Assembly (NCBI GenBank): GCA_029946125.1
Contig: JAQSDX010000002.1
Coordinates: 62,001-126,000 of the forward strand
DNA: 64,000 nucleotides
Direction of reading: 5' to 3'
DNA from: Candidatus Methylobacter titanis
Lineage (GTDB): Bacteria > Pseudomonadota > Gammaproteobacteria > Methylococcales > Methylomonadaceae
Shown here one piece after another: positions 19,537-29,772 of this stretch (positions within the stretch are counted from its first letter, which is position 1; each line of letters starts with the position of its first letter). Both the position numbers and the translations under genes were made by a program. The notes under the pieces were generated by a model. It was given only the letters and a program-made list of their open reading frames with translations. It was not told where the DNA came from and made no database searches.

Positions 19537-21444
19537 TCATTGTCTACCTGTAATCTCTTGCTTTAACCGTTCGGTAAATTCATGGATTGTCAGGCTACCT
19601 AAGTCGTCACCTTTTTGCGTGCGTACTGTAATGTTTTGTTGTTCTAATTCTTTGTCGCCAATAATGACAATATACGGTACGCGCTGCATAGAGTGCTCGC
19701 GAATTTTAAACCCGATCTTCTCATTTCTCAAGTCTAATTTTACCCGCATACCTTGTTTCTCAAGGTCCAGCATAATTTGCGACGCATATTCGGCATGTCG
19801 GTCGGTAATATTTAGAATTACTACTTGTACCGGAGACAGCCACAGCGGGAAGGTTCCTGCATGATGCTCAATTAAAATACCGATAAAACGCTCAAGGGAG
19901 CCGAGTATCGCTCTGTGTAGCATTACCGGTACTTGTCTTGAACCGTCTTCGGCAATATAGGTGGCATCCAGACGACCCGGCATCGAGAAATCCACCTGAA
20001 TCGTGCCGCATTGCCAGACTCGTCCGATACAATCTTTTAAGGAGAATTCAATTTTAGGCCCGTAAAAAGCACCTTCGCCAGGCTGTAAATCCCATTTCAA
20101 GGCTTTGGTATTTAGCGCCAGTTCCAGGGCATTTTCTGCCTTATCCCAGACTGAATCGTCGCCGACCCTGTTTTCGGGGCGGGTCGATAATTTAATGATC
20201 ACTTCTTCAAAGCCGAAATCTTTGTAAACATCGAACAGCATGTCGATAAAGGTCGATACTTCATCCTGAATTTGAGTTTCGGTACAGAAGATATGCGCAT
20301 CATCCTGAACAAAATTCCTGACCCGCATTAAGCCATGTAAGGTGCCGGAAGGTTCGTTGCGATGACAGGAGCCGAATTCCGCCATGCGTATCGGCAAATC
20401 ACGGTAACTTTTAAGGCCCTGATTATAAATCTGCACATGGCAAGGGCAGTTCATCGGCTTGATCGCGTAATCGCGATTCTCAGAATGCGTGGTAAAAATC
20501 ATTTCGCCGAATTTTTCCCAATGGCCGGATCTTTCCCAAAGGGAGCGATCCACCACCTGCGGCGTTTTAACTTCGCCGTAACCGTTTACTCGCAATTTCT
20601 CGCGGATATACTGCTCAACCTGTTGATAGATGACCCAGCCTTTTTCGTGCCAGAACACCATACCGGGAGCCTCTTCCTGAGAATGAAACAAATCCAGTGT
20701 TTTTGCCAGCTTGCGGTGATCGCGCTTTTCCGCTTCTTCCAGGCGATGCAGATAAGCCTGTAATTCTTTTTTGTCGCCCCAGGCCGTACCGTAAATGCGT
20801 TGCAGCATTTCGTTATCGGAATTCCCGCGCCAATAGGCCCCGGCAATCTTCATCAGCTTAAAGGATTTTAATTTGCCGGTGCTGGGTACATGTGGGCCGC
20901 GACATAAGTCGGTAAATCCGCCCTGCTCATACAAAGACAAATCTTCATTAGCGGGGATAGATTCGATGATCTCGGCTTTATACGCTTCGCCGATATTTCT
21001 GAAGAACTTGACCGCCTCATCCCGTGATAACACCGAGCGATTGATCGGGTAATCCTCGGCAACCAGCTGTGCCATCTTTTTTTCAATGGCGCTGAGGTCA
21101 TCTGGCGTAAAAGGTCTTTCGTAGGCGAAATCGTAAAAAAAACCGTTTTCGATAACCGGTCCGATAGTGACTTGTGCTGAGGGGAATAACTGTTTGACGG
21201 CCTGAGCCAGTAGATGCGCAGTTGAATGGCGAATAACGGTGATACCGTCGTCATCCTTTGCGGTAATCAGTTGAAGTGTTGCATCTTGTTCGATTAATGT
21301 ACTGGCGTCAACCAGATTGCCGTTAACCTTGCCTGCCAAGGTCGCCTTAGCTAATCCCGAACCGATGGACGATGCAACATCCATTACTGTTACAGCGTGG
21401 GCGTATTCTCGCTTGGATCCATCAGGAAGGGTAATTACCGGCAT
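19537..21444 (-). CDS. thrS: Threonine-tRNA ligase
   Basis: 635 residues (family about 640). The TGS domain is at 1-61 ([19 protein letters not shown]), followed by the editing domain with the [14 protein letters not shown] motif. The class II core contains the zinc-binding Cys in [12 protein letters not shown], motif 2 ([15 protein letters not shown]) and motif 3 ([19 protein letters not shown]). A C-terminal anticodon-binding domain ends the protein. It is the first gene of the operon, 21 bp before infC. No tRNA-like operator was identified in its short leader. Confidence 0.98.
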   Translation of the reverse strand: MPVITLPDGSKREYAHAVTVMDVASSIGSGLAKATLAGKVNGNLVDASTLIEQDATLQLITAKDDDGITVIRHSTAHLLAQAVKQLFPSAQVTIGPVIENGFFYDFAYERPFTPDDLSAIEKKMAQLVAEDYPINRSVLSRDEAVKFFRNIGEAYKAEIIESIPANEDLSLYEQGGFTDLCRGPHVPSTGKLKSFKLMKIAGAYWRGNSDNEMLQRIYGTAWGDKKELQAYLHRLEEAEKRDHRKLAKTLDLFHSQEEAPGMVFWHEKGWVIYQQVEQYIREKLRVNGYGEVKTPQVVDRSLWERSGHWEKFGEMIFTTHSENRDYAIKPMNCPCHVQIYNQGLKSYRDLPIRMAEFGSCHRNEPSGTLHGLMRVRNFVQDDAHIFCTETQIQDEVSTFIDMLFDVYKDFGFEEVIIKLSTRPENRVGDDSVWDKAENALELALNTKALKWDLQPGEGAFYGPKIEFSLKDCIGRVWQCGTIQVDFSMPGRLDATYIAEDGSRQVPVMLHRAILGSLERFIGILIEHHAGTFPLWLSPVQVVILNITDRHAEYASQIMLDLEKQGMRVKLDLRNEKIGFKIREHSMQRVPYIVIIGDKELEQQNITVRTQKGDDLGSLTIHEFTERLKQEITGRQ

Positions 21445-21471
21445 TTTTTATCTATATTTTGTGTCTACAAT

Positions 21472-21496
21472 AAAAAAAGCACTGCAGTGCAGTGCT
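21472..21496 (-). terminator. Rho-independent terminator downstream of tRNA-Val
   Basis: On the minus strand the stem AGCACTGC / GCAGTGCT (arms 21489-21496 and 21478-21485) is followed by seven T residues. It sits 10 bp past the tRNA 3' end, separating it from thrS. Confidence 0.85.
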
Positions 21497-21505
21497 TTAA
21501 ATGTT

Positions 21506-21582
21506 TGGTAGGCACGAGTGGACTCGAACCACCGACCCCCACCATGTCAAGGTGGTGCTCTAACCAACTGAGCTACGCGCCT
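21506..21582 (-). tRNA. tRNA-Val(GAC)
   Basis: A 77-nt cloverleaf on the minus strand. The acceptor AGGCGCG pairs with CGTGCCT before the encoded ACCA. The anticodon arm is CCACC-TTGACAT-GGTGG with anticodon GAC. The T arm is GGTGG-TTCGAGT-CCACT. Confidence 0.97.
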
Positions 21583-22325
21583 GAAGTTTATATAACTTCG
21601 AGCTCGCTATTATACCAATGGATTTCTGTTTCGCAACTGTTAAACCAATATTTTGTTGTAACTGTGCAGTTTTCAACCTTTCCTGTACCTATGAGTTTAC
21701 TTTATAGATATAAGCGTGAAGGTTAATTATTTTGTATTTCGTTGCGTTTTCTATGTGTTTGATGCGGTGCTATTTCACAAAATATTACCGGGTAAGTTTA
21801 GTATGAAATTAAAAGTCCGGTCATCTGGCGGAAGAAAGCCGGTTTGGGATAGAAGTTCCAGCAATTCAATGATGCGCCACCCAAGACAACATTATTTGGA
21901 GCGTTTTTAACAAACCTCTGTTGTGTTTTATCGATGTACATAGGATTTCTTATAGAACGAGCGGAAACAGTCAGATTGTTGTCGTTTTGGGGGAAGTGAT
22001 GTCTATTTCCCACGATAGCGTTAATCGTTTTTTGCGCCAGGAAATCTACACAGGACGGTGAAGAGTCGGTGCGGTCACGCTATTCTTCTGAAACAGGAGT
22101 TTGTCCGAAGCGACTCAGGAAAAAGCTGTTTGATCGTCTTATGAATCGTCGGTCTTAAGGCAGGAGGGTGAATATTAAACTATTAATATGAATGGTTTAT
22201 GAATCCAATGTATCAAATTGGGAAACAATCTATATGTTCCTAGGGTTGTTGTTAACAATAGGCCTCTTCCGTATAGTTAAGACATCATTTATAAAAACCT
22301 TTCAACTTTATTCGAGGATTTACCC
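21583..22325. other. Intergenic region without recognisable gene
   Basis: 743 bp between tRNA-Val and the small gene at 22326. Short frames are present (for example 64 codons at 21716) but lack family resemblance, a good ribosome-binding site or coding-like composition. No structured RNA was recognised. The last 100 bp should contain the promoter of the small gene. Confidence 0.4.
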
Positions 22326-22499
22326 ATGAACGACTTTTACAAAGATATTTTAACCGGAGTAGTATTTATAACCGGTTTACTCGGATTTATTTCCGGCGAA
22401 TTCATCATTTCATCGACGCTGTTCGCATCAGCGGCCATTGCCAGCAATGTTAACATGAACCGTAAACGCGTTAAATCAGGTCAATTATCATGCGAATGA
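22326..22499 (+). CDS. Small membrane-associated protein, 57 aa
   Basis: A 57-residue protein (MNDFYKDILTGVVFITGLLG...). It has one long hydrophobic stretch (about residues 8-42, with Gly/Ser breaks) and a basic C-terminal end (NMNRKRVKSG), suggesting an inner-membrane peptide with its C-terminus in the cytoplasm. GAGGA lies 8 bp before the ATG and a strong terminator starts 38 bp after the stop, so it is likely a genuine single-gene transcript. No function is known to me. Confidence 0.7.
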   Translation: MNDFYKDILTGVVFITGLLGFISGEFIISSTLFASAAIASNVNMNRKRVKSGQLSCE

Positions 22500-22536
22500 C
22501 CCCTTTGCCTGAATTGCTTAACCAAACAACTTGAAG

Positions 22537-22569
22537 ACTTCCAAGGCTTAACAGCCTTGGAAGTTTTTT
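22537..22569 (+). terminator. Rho-independent terminator after 57-aa gene
   Basis: A perfect 11-bp stem (ACTTCCAAGGC, 22537-22547; GCCTTGGAAGT, 22554-22564) with a 6-nt loop, ending in a run of six T residues. Confidence 0.92.
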
Positions 22570-22798
22570 GTTTTAAGCTACCCATCGTTTTATCCCCCCT
22601 TTGCTAGTTCTCTATTTCTCACCCATTGCTTTATTCAAAATAAATACCCGCTGTAAAAAACGCATTATTTAGACCATTCAGTTAAACAACAGAATTTTGT
22701 CGAGCGGTAATCAAAACAGGTTTGAGGTTTTGCATTTTCTTTTTAGTGGAACCAGTTGATAATAGCCGTATTGTTAATTTAACCAGGAATGAGAAAAA

Positions 22799-23239
22799 AT
22801 GAGCAACGTCTTTAGTTTTACCGGGACTGTGGGTCGCGATGCGGAAGTCCGATATTTGCCGTCAGGCCAAGCGGTATTGAATGTTACCGTAGCTAACAAT
22901 ATCGGCTTTGGCGAAAAGCAGCAAACCTTATGGATCCGATGTGCGGTGTGGGGTAAACGCGCCGAAGGGCAGTTGCAAAATTACCTGAAAAAAGGCCAAC
23001 AGGTGTTCGTTTCGGGTGAACTGAGTCAAAGTGAATATCGGGCGCAAGATGGCTCGACTAAAACCAGTTTGGAGCTTAACGCCAATATTATCGATTTGGT
23101 CGGCAAAAGAAACGAGTCTAACCAGCCATCGCAACAAAACTATCAAGCGCAAGGTGCGCAGCAAGGCCAGCCATCTGCCCAACAAGCCCCGAGCCATGAT
23201 AATTTCGATGCACCGTATGATGACGACATCCCATTCTAA
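22799..23239 (+). CDS. ssb: Single-stranded DNA-binding protein
   Basis: 146 residues. The OB fold covers about 1-105 (NVFSFTGTVGRDAEVRYLPS, LWIRCAVWGKRAEG, GQQVFVSGELS). A Gln-rich flexible linker follows, and the C-terminal tip is DDDIPF, which recruits replication and repair enzymes. It coats ssDNA as a tetramer. The fold is a little shorter and more divergent than Escherichia coli SSB. The following unknown gene overlaps the ssb end, so they are probably one operon. Confidence 0.93.
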   Translation: MSNVFSFTGTVGRDAEVRYLPSGQAVLNVTVANNIGFGEKQQTLWIRCAVWGKRAEGQLQNYLKKGQQVFVSGELSQSEYRAQDGSTKTSLELNANIIDLVGKRNESNQPSQQNYQAQGAQQGQPSAQQAPSHDNFDAPYDDDIPF

Positions 23240-23669
23240 ATTTATGGGGAAAATAGCGGATAACCCAGGAGCCGACCGGCAGAAGGTCAGTGTTACTGAG
23301 CGTAGCCTGCTGGTGGCTCATGGGCAAAGTAAAAAACTGGCGGACATCCGCAAAAGGCAACAATCGGAGTTGCCGGTTGCTGCCGCGCTATCCCCTGAAA
23401 AACAGCTGTTAACCGGCTTGAATTCGGAAGTTGCGACAGAGCTGAACAAGTCAAGGGCGCTTATTGACGACAGCATCAAGCAAATAATGCGCAGTTTTCC
23501 TGAGGGCAAGAGAAACCGGCTGTTTGGTTTTAGATTCGGTTCTGTTGACGCAGTAAAAGGCATGGGTATAAAGGCCGCTTTTAAGACCTTGGGCATTGAC
23601 GACAATTTGGTGAAAATGAAGTTGATTGCTGAAATGAATTTTCATGGCAAGGATGTTAAAGAGCATTAA
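23220..23669 (+). CDS. Unknown protein downstream of ssb
   Basis: About 149 residues if started at the ATG at 23220, inside the ssb end; ATGs at 23217 and 23244 are equally possible. It has no signal peptide or membrane segment. The N-terminal half is basic and Gln-rich; the C-terminal half (RNRLFGFRFGSVDAVKGMGIKAAF, quoted in part as FGFRFGSVDAVKGMG) looks globular. I do not recognise a family. It ends 37 bp before an ABC-class ATPase gene, and the ssb linkage hints at a role in DNA metabolism, which is inference only. Confidence 0.55.
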   Translation: MTTSHSKFMGKIADNPGADRQKVSVTERSLLVAHGQSKKLADIRKRQQSELPVAAALSPEKQLLTGLNSEVATELNKSRALIDDSIKQIMRSFPEGKRNRLFGFRFGSVDAVKGMGIKAAFKTLGIDDNLVKMKLIAEMNFHGKDVKEH

Positions 23670-23706
23670 CTGCCCTGGTTTTTGAAACGCTAAGACTGGA
23701 GGGGAT

Positions 23707-25452
23707 GTGTACACACTACAAGCGTTACTAGCTTCTATTGCCGACCAGTCTTTTCAGGCTATACAAAAGCTGCGTGGCTCTTATCACTTCCCCCGATTTG
23801 AGCTCAGCTTCATCAAAATGCAGGGCAGCGCCGGCGCTAACCCTGCTTCCATTGCAGCGGTAAAAATACCGTTACAAGATAGTAAAATCCCCGAGAATTT
23901 TTTGCATACAGCCGAGCGTAAACTGGCGGTAGCCGATTTTTTGATTCGGCGTTTTCGTGACGGCATAGCCCGGTTTGCACAGCAAAATCGCGGCAAAGAC
24001 GGCAGCGGCTCCTTTAACACTATTGCCCTGAGTCAAACGATGCTGATCAGGGATAGCGTTTTGTTCGATGACGATGCGGTTTATTTGCGTTTTATGATCA
24101 GTCTGCCGGCAAAAGGGCAGGGCGGCGGCATTTTTGATGCCGAGCAGGCGTGGATTATGCTGAGCCAGGAACTGGTTGCCATTGTTGACGACTGCTTTTT
24201 TTACCAACATTACGACGAGCAAACCCGAGCGCTGTTTCAGCAGTTTGTCGATGTGCAAAAAAACCGTGCCGAGATTATTTGGTTTATGCAACAGCATAAG
24301 CTGATCGCCTTTATCGCCAATAATGCCAAGTTGCCACGGCAAAGCGGCGTCGATGACCGGCCTGCTATGGACGCGTCGATTAAAGCCTTTCAATCGCCTT
24401 TGTCGTTGCAAATAACAATTCCCTTATCGAATAGTCGCAGCATAACCGGCATGGGTATTAAACAAGGTATCACCTGTATTACCGGCGGCGGCTATCATGG
24501 CAAGTCGACCTTGATGCAGGCGATTTTAGCCGGAGTTTATGCGCATATTCCGGGAGACGGGCGGGAATATGTGGTGACTCGGGAGGATGCTTTTTTTATC
24601 AGGGCTGAAGAAGGTCGCAGCATTCGCCATGTCGATATCAGCCCTTTTATCGGCGATTTGCCGAACGGCCTTAAAACCGTTTGTTTTTCATCCGATAACG
24701 CCAGTGGCAGCACCTCGCAAGCAGCCAATATTGTCGAAGCCATCGAAAGCGGCAGCCGATTGCTGCTGTTTGATGAAGATACCTGCGCAACCAATTTTCT
24801 GCTGCGCGACGAGCTGATCAAAAAGATCCTGGATGCAACGCAAGAGCCGATCAAGCCGCTTTATTCAATGCTGCGCTCGCTGTGGAAAAAACATCAGATT
24901 TCGATGATTTTTGTGGTCGGAGGGCTGGGCTATTTTCTGCAAAAAGCCGATACCTGTTTGCTGATGGATAATTACCGTTGCGATGATATTACTGCTAAGG
25001 TGCGTAACAGGTTGGGGGCAATAGCCGAAGAGGATACGCTGATTGCCGATTTCTCCGTATCGCGCCGTTTGGCCGCCGATAATTTCGATCCTGTTTATAT
25101 CAATCAGCGTCTGAACAAGACCTTGCCAAAACGCATAAAAGATTTACGCAGCGCACCGAGACAACTGGAATACGGCATGGATCTGATCAATCTGGACGCG
25201 GTAGTGCAAATCGCAGAAGCGCCGCAGATGTTAACCATCGGCTATTGTCTGTTGACGTTGCAGACTAAATTAAAGCAGTCGGGTAAACCTGAGACTATTC
25301 GTTTCTGGATAGATTGGTTGGAGGGCGAAATTAACAAACACGGGTTGGCCGTTTTGAAGCCTGACTATCCGGGAACCCTTTCGATGCCGCGCAAATATGA
25401 ACTGGTTGCCGCTATTAACAGAATCAGGTCGTTAAGGATTTTTCAGCAATGA
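23707..25452 (+). CDS. Predicted ATPase of the ABC class
   Basis: 581 residues starting at GTG, with GGAGGGG immediately upstream. It matches the stand-alone ABC-class ATPase family (PF09818-like). A Walker A variant is CITGGGYHGKST (about 257-268), followed by GLKTVCFSSDNASGSTSQA as the signature-like region and LLLFDEDTCATNF as Walker B (about 352-364); a switch region is MIFVVGGLGYF. No transmembrane segments, so it is not a transporter. The family's cellular role is not established. It probably shares a transcript with ssb and the small unknown gene, and a strong terminator follows. Confidence 0.85.
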   Translation: MYTLQALLASIADQSFQAIQKLRGSYHFPRFELSFIKMQGSAGANPASIAAVKIPLQDSKIPENFLHTAERKLAVADFLIRRFRDGIARFAQQNRGKDGSGSFNTIALSQTMLIRDSVLFDDDAVYLRFMISLPAKGQGGGIFDAEQAWIMLSQELVAIVDDCFFYQHYDEQTRALFQQFVDVQKNRAEIIWFMQQHKLIAFIANNAKLPRQSGVDDRPAMDASIKAFQSPLSLQITIPLSNSRSITGMGIKQGITCITGGGYHGKSTLMQAILAGVYAHIPGDGREYVVTREDAFFIRAEEGRSIRHVDISPFIGDLPNGLKTVCFSSDNASGSTSQAANIVEAIESGSRLLLFDEDTCATNFLLRDELIKKILDATQEPIKPLYSMLRSLWKKHQISMIFVVGGLGYFLQKADTCLLMDNYRCDDITAKVRNRLGAIAEEDTLIADFSVSRRLAADNFDPVYINQRLNKTLPKRIKDLRSAPRQLEYGMDLINLDAVVQIAEAPQMLTIGYCLLTLQTKLKQSGKPETIRFWIDWLEGEINKHGLAVLKPDYPGTLSMPRKYELVAAINRIRSLRIFQQ

Positions 25453-25471
25453 TGAACATCGAGATCAAAAA

Positions 25472-25519
25472 AAAGGCCACCCCAGAGAGAGAAAGAGGCG
25501 CAAGCCTCGGGTGGCCTTT
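25472..25519. terminator. Terminator-like hairpin after ABC-class ATPase gene
   Basis: AAAGGCCACCC (25472-25482) and GGGTGGCCTTT (25509-25519) form an 11-bp stem, with a second hairpin GAGGC-GCAA-GCCTC (25495-25508) inside. The plus strand ends in only three T residues; the minus-strand side is followed by a longer A/T tract. Confidence 0.75.
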
Positions 25520-25774
25520 GTAAAAGAGATAATCCGACAAAATATAGCATCCTGCCTTACCTGTCGCTTATAGACTAACAAAATATGCCGATAGGATTTA
25601 TCCGTACGAACACTTATATCAACACTATTTTTGTCTGGCGGCAGTCTTTTATTCATCTGCAGTTATCGGCTGACATCGAAATGAATTTAGGCGATAACAA
25701 AGACAGGGTATTGCTACAGTAGCCCAGTCTCATGCGTGGTGTACAATAGGATTTTTTTTAAATTAGGATAGACA

Positions 25775-26107
25775 ATGGAAGCTTACCCCGAGAAAACCTG
25801 TTCGATAGACCGACTGGTCACTCATGCGAAATTGGTAGAAGCGACAAAAGCCGGAATGAAAACACAGCAGCGTCGTGATGGCATCTATGGCTTGCCCGGC
25901 GAAACCTTCGATTTGGACGGGATGACTTTTGTCGTTACCGATTTAAAACGTCAGCGCTTAGGCGATATGACCGATGCCGATGCCCGGGCAGAAGGCTATC
26001 CAAGTCTTGAACTATACCGCGACATTATTTTAAAAATGCATGCCGGAATGACCTGGGAAGCCGACAGTCTGGTATGGGTGCATAGTTTTGCGGCTAAGAC
26101 CGATTAG
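25775..26107 (+). CDS. ASCH-domain protein
   Basis: 110 residues. The ASCH fold is indicated by GLPGETFDLDGMTFVVTDLKRQRLGDM followed by TDADARAEGYPSLELYRD and a final VWVHSF strand (motifs DLKRQRLGDMTDADARAEG and SLVWVHSF). These small barrels, related to PUA domains, are thought to bind RNA or modified nucleotides; some cleave acylated nucleosides. The gene stands alone, convergent with uvrB. Confidence 0.75.
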   Translation: MEAYPEKTCSIDRLVTHAKLVEATKAGMKTQQRRDGIYGLPGETFDLDGMTFVVTDLKRQRLGDMTDADARAEGYPSLELYRDIILKMHAGMTWEADSLVWVHSFAAKTD

Positions 26108-26130
26108 TTAAGCATCGGACAATGTCCACT

Positions 26131-26183
26131 CGTTGGGTTACGGCGCAAAGGTCTGTCCATGCCGCCGTCATCCAACCTGCACG
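26131..26183. repeat. Partial GTTGGGTTACG-type palindromic repeat
   Basis: CGTTGGGTTACGGCGC at the left and ATCCAACCTGC at the right form an imperfect inverted repeat between the ASCH gene and uvrB. The same words occur at 34436-34517 and 35509-35595, so this looks like one dispersed family. Confidence 0.5.
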
Positions 26184-28196
26184 TTAAATCAGCATCAATT
26201 CCTGCAATACTTTAATCTCATCCCTGATCTTCGCCGCCTGCTCAAATTCAAGATTTTTCGCATGTTGGTACATCGCGTCTTCCAGTTGCTTCAGTTTTTT
26301 GCCCGCCTGCTTGGGTGTCATGGAGGCCTTGTAATCGGATGGAAACTCCGCCACTTTGCTCAGCAACTTATTGGCGCTGGTCAGCCCGGAACCGGGTATC
26401 GAGACTTGCAGAATGTCGGTGACCGACTTAAAAATGGTCGTCGGTATTATATGATGCTCGATATTGAACTGGTGCTGTTTTTCGCGGCGACGGTCGGTTT
26501 CGTCTATCGCCTGCTGCATCGATTTGGTGATTTTATCGCCGTACAAAATCGCCTTGCCGTTGACGTTTCTCGCCGCCCGGCCGATGGTTTGCACCAGCGA
26601 CACGACCGAACGCAAAAAACCTTCCTTGTCGGCATCCAGTATCGCAACCAAGGACACTTCCGGTATATCAAGGCCTTCGCGCAACAGGTTGATGCCCACC
26701 AGCACATCGAACTGGCCCAGCCGCAAATCGCGGATGATCTCGACCCGTTCCACGGTATCGATGTCGGAATGCAGATAACGCACCCGCACGCCGTGTTCCG
26801 CCAGATATTCGGTTAAATCTTCGGACATCCGTTTGGTTAATGTGGTTACCAGTACCCGTTCTTTTACCACAACGCGCTTGTTGATTTCCGACAGCAAATC
26901 ATCGACCTGGGTGGTTGCCGGGCGCACTTCCACGACCGGATCAAGCAAGCCGGTCGGCCTGACCACCTGTTCGGCAAACACACCTGAATGCTCTCTTTCG
27001 TAAGGCCCCGGCGTTGCCGAGACATAAATCCGTTGCGGCGATTTCAATTCAAACTCATTAAACATCAACGGGCGGTTATCCAGCGCAGAAGGCAGCCGGA
27101 AACCGTATTCGACCAGGGTTTCCTTGCGCGAGCGGTCGCCCTTATACATCGCGCCGATCTGCGGCACGGCGACGTGGCTTTCGTCGATAATCACCAGCGC
27201 ATTGTCGCGCAAGTAATCGAACATCGTCGGCGGCGATTCGCCTGCGCTTCTGCCGGACAGGTAGCGGGAATAGTTCTCGATGCCGGAGCAATAACCGACT
27301 TCCAGAATCATCTCAATATCGAACAGCGTCCGTTGCTCCAGCCGTTGAGCTTCGACCAGTTTATTTAACGAGCGCAATTGCTCCAGACGCTCCTTGAGTT
27401 CCACCTTGATGGATTCAACCGCCTCCAATAATTGCTCTCGCGGCGTGACATAATGGCTTTTCGGGTAAATCGTATAACGCGCCAGCCGCCGGATGATTTC
27501 ACCGGTCAGCGGATCGAATAACGACAAGCGTTCCACTTCGTCATCGAACAATTCTATCCGTAACGCCTCGCTGTCCGACTCGGCCGGGTAAACGTCAATG
27601 ACTTCGCCGCGTACCCGGTAGGTTGCGCGGCGCAGGTCAAGGTCATTGCGGGTATATTGCATTTCCGCCAGCCGCCGCAGGATGTCGCGCTGATTGATCA
27701 TGTCGCCTTTGACCAGATGCAGCACCATCTTGAAGTACGATTCCGGCTCGCCCAGACCGTAAATAGCCGAAACCGTGGCAACGACGATGGTGTCGTCCCG
27801 TTCGATTAAGGCCTTGGTCGCCGACAAGCGCATCTGTTCGATATGCTCATTGATCGCCGCATCCTTGTCGATGAAGGTATCGGAGGCCGGAACATAAGCT
27901 TCCGGCTGGTAATAGTCGTAATACGAGACAAAATACTCGACGCTGTTTTCGGGGAAAAATTCCTTCATCTCGCCGTAGAGTTGCGCGGCCAGGGTTTTAT
28001 TAGGCGCCATAATCATGGCCGGACGCTGCACCTGGTTAATCACATTGGCGATGGTGAAGGTTTTGCCGGAACCGGTCACGCCCAGCAAGGTCTGATGCAC
28101 TTCGCCATTATTCAAGCCTTCGACCAATGCTTTGATTGCGGTAGGTTGATCGCCTGCTGGCTGGAAACGGCTGTAGAGTTTGAACTTCTTTTTCAC
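26184..28196 (-). CDS. uvrB: Excinuclease ABC subunit B
   Basis: 670 residues, full length. Motifs: Q/P-loop [14 protein letters not shown] (about 40-53), the damage-verifying beta-hairpin ([12 protein letters not shown], about 93-104), Walker B DESHV, helicase motifs ([24 protein letters not shown]) and the C-terminal UVR domain that binds UvrC ([23 protein letters not shown] in parts). UvrB is loaded by UvrA at bulky lesions and directs the UvrC incisions. The start codon is GTG at 28196. Confidence 0.98.
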   Translation of the reverse strand: MKKKFKLYSRFQPAGDQPTAIKALVEGLNNGEVHQTLLGVTGSGKTFTIANVINQVQRPAMIMAPNKTLAAQLYGEMKEFFPENSVEYFVSYYDYYQPEAYVPASDTFIDKDAAINEHIEQMRLSATKALIERDDTIVVATVSAIYGLGEPESYFKMVLHLVKGDMINQRDILRRLAEMQYTRNDLDLRRATYRVRGEVIDVYPAESDSEALRIELFDDEVERLSLFDPLTGEIIRRLARYTIYPKSHYVTPREQLLEAVESIKVELKERLEQLRSLNKLVEAQRLEQRTLFDIEMILEVGYCSGIENYSRYLSGRSAGESPPTMFDYLRDNALVIIDESHVAVPQIGAMYKGDRSRKETLVEYGFRLPSALDNRPLMFNEFELKSPQRIYVSATPGPYEREHSGVFAEQVVRPTGLLDPVVEVRPATTQVDDLLSEINKRVVVKERVLVTTLTKRMSEDLTEYLAEHGVRVRYLHSDIDTVERVEIIRDLRLGQFDVLVGINLLREGLDIPEVSLVAILDADKEGFLRSVVSLVQTIGRAARNVNGKAILYGDKITKSMQQAIDETDRRREKQHQFNIEHHIIPTTIFKSVTDILQVSIPGSGLTSANKLLSKVAEFPSDYKASMTPKQAGKKLKQLEDAMYQHAKNLEFEQAAKIRDEIKVLQELMLI

Positions 28197-28257
28197 GTGG
28201 ATTTCTCAATGAACATAACTGCTTGATTGTTCCCATACCGAAGCAATGAAGCCATAG

Positions 28258-28320
28258 GAGCGGGCCATGCTCCCGATGAAGGGAGCGTAATCGTCCAAAT
28301 ATCGCGGGCATGGCCCGCTC
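28258..28320. repeat. REP-like inverted pair upstream of uvrB
   Basis: GAGCGGGCCATGC (28258-28270) and GCATGGCCCGCTC (28308-28320) are exact 13-bp inverted repeats, 37 bp apart, each adjoining a CCCGAT-like tail. Their form resembles the GAGCGGGC-type REP sequences of pseudomonads arranged as a head-to-head pair. A fragment (GTAGGAGCGGGGTATG) also occurs after the aminotransferase gene near 29645. Confidence 0.7.
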
Positions 28321-28400
28321 TTACAGGGTGGTGGACGGCTGAGTACGGGAACGATACTGTTTTTTAACACCTAGTTATTAGTAAGCTATTATACATAATG

Positions 28401-28406
28401 TATAAT
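28401..28406 (+). promoter_or_regulatory. Candidate -10 box for aminotransferase gene
   Basis: TATAAT lies 38 bp upstream of the ATG in an A/T-rich tract. The expected -35 position shows no good TTGACA match, so this is a tentative sigma-70 promoter. Confidence 0.35.
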
Positions 28407-28443
28407 CCTCTCCATCTTTGACATTGATTTTACACGGGGAAAT

Positions 28444-29625
28444 ATGAGCATCAAACTTTCTAACAGAGTGCAGGCAGTTAAACCATCACCGACTTTGGCG
28501 ATTACCGCCAGAGCCGCTCAAATGCGCGCTGCGGGCAAAGACATTATCGGCCTTGGCGCCGGTGAGCCGGATTTCGACACCCCGGATCACATCAAGGCGG
28601 CGGCGGTTAAAGCGATTGATAGTGGCTATACTAAATATACTGCGGTTGACGGCATCCCCAGTCTGAAAAAAGCCATTATCGCCAAGTACAAAAACGATAA
28701 CGGCCTTGATTACCAGGCCAACCAGATCCTGGTTTCCTGTGGCGGTAAACAAAGCTCATTTAACCTGACTCAGGCCCTGCTTAACGCAGGCGATGAAGTC
28801 ATTATTCCCGCGCCGTTCTGGGTCTCCTATCCTGATATGGTGTTATTGGCCGACGGCGTGCCGGTTATTATCGAAACTACCCAGGCGCAAAATTTTAAAA
28901 TATCGCCGAAACAACTGCGTGCGGCCATCACCGATAAAACCCGGTTAATCTTTATCAACAGTCCGTCCAATCCGTCCGGAGTTGCGTATAGTTTGGAAGA
29001 GCTTAAAGCCTTGGGCGACGTGCTAAAGGATTTCCCCAACATCATCATCGCGACCGATGACATGTATGAGCATATCCTTTGGAAGAAGGGTACGTTTGTT
29101 AATATTTTAAATGCGCATCCCGAGTTTTATGACCGCACCGTGGTCATGAACGGCGTATCCAAAGCCTATTCGATGACCGGTTGGCGTATCGGCTATGCGG
29201 CAGGCCCTGCGGATCTGATTGAGGCGATGACGACTATCCAGTCGCAAAGTACTTCCAACCCGACGTCGATTTCGCAGCATGCCGCCGAAGCCGCGTTAAC
29301 CGGCGATCAAAGCTTTATCGACAATATGTGCGTTGAGTTTAAAAAACGCCACGATTATGTCGTTGCCGAACTGAACAGCATAGACGGCGTTGACTGTCTT
29401 GAAACCGACGGCACTTTTTACGTGTTCCCTAATGTGGAAAAGCTGATTGCCAGACTGGATAACATCAATGACGATCTTGATTTCTCCGAATATTTGATTG
29501 AAGAAGCTGGCGTTGCGTTAGTGCCAGGTTCCGCGTTTGGTACGCCTGGACATATCCGGATTTCCATAGCCACCAGCATGGCTAATCTACAAAACGCGTT
29601 GGCGCGGATTAAGAAAGCGATTTAG
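28444..29625 (+). CDS. Class I aspartate aminotransferase
   Basis: 393 residues, type Ib aspartate aminotransferase family. The N-terminus PSPTLAITARAAQMRAAG is typical. IGLGAGEPDFDTPDHIK begins the substrate-binding region, NSPSNPSG carries the cofactor-contacting Asn, and K240 in SKAYSMTGWRIGY binds pyridoxal phosphate. The C-terminal Arg in GHIRISIATS would hold the substrate carboxylate. It converts aspartate and 2-oxoglutarate to oxaloacetate and glutamate; some relatives also act on prephenate. GGGG lies just before the ATG. It stands alone. Confidence 0.93.
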   Translation: MSIKLSNRVQAVKPSPTLAITARAAQMRAAGKDIIGLGAGEPDFDTPDHIKAAAVKAIDSGYTKYTAVDGIPSLKKAIIAKYKNDNGLDYQANQILVSCGGKQSSFNLTQALLNAGDEVIIPAPFWVSYPDMVLLADGVPVIIETTQAQNFKISPKQLRAAITDKTRLIFINSPSNPSGVAYSLEELKALGDVLKDFPNIIIATDDMYEHILWKKGTFVNILNAHPEFYDRTVVMNGVSKAYSMTGWRIGYAAGPADLIEAMTTIQSQSTSNPTSISQHAAEAALTGDQSFIDNMCVEFKKRHDYVVAELNSIDGVDCLETDGTFYVFPNVEKLIARLDNINDDLDFSEYLIEEAGVALVPGSAFGTPGHIRISIATSMANLQNALARIKKAI

Positions 29626-29772
29626 GATCTTGTAAAAAACGCTGGGTAGGAGCGGGGTATGATGGGTGGAGAGGCGTTCGAAACCCATCATAATCAAAGG
29701 TCGATGTGATGGGTGTCGCTTACTCTAACTATCTTACGTGATTAAATGCTCGTGCTTTGCGCATACGGGTTT

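Noticed and set aside
21716..21910. 64-codon frame in the tRNA-Val to small-gene gap
   Set aside because: No ribosome-binding site or recognisable features; low coding likelihood.
26133..26816. 227-codon frame opposite uvrB
   Set aside because: Antisense shadow of conserved UvrB sequence.
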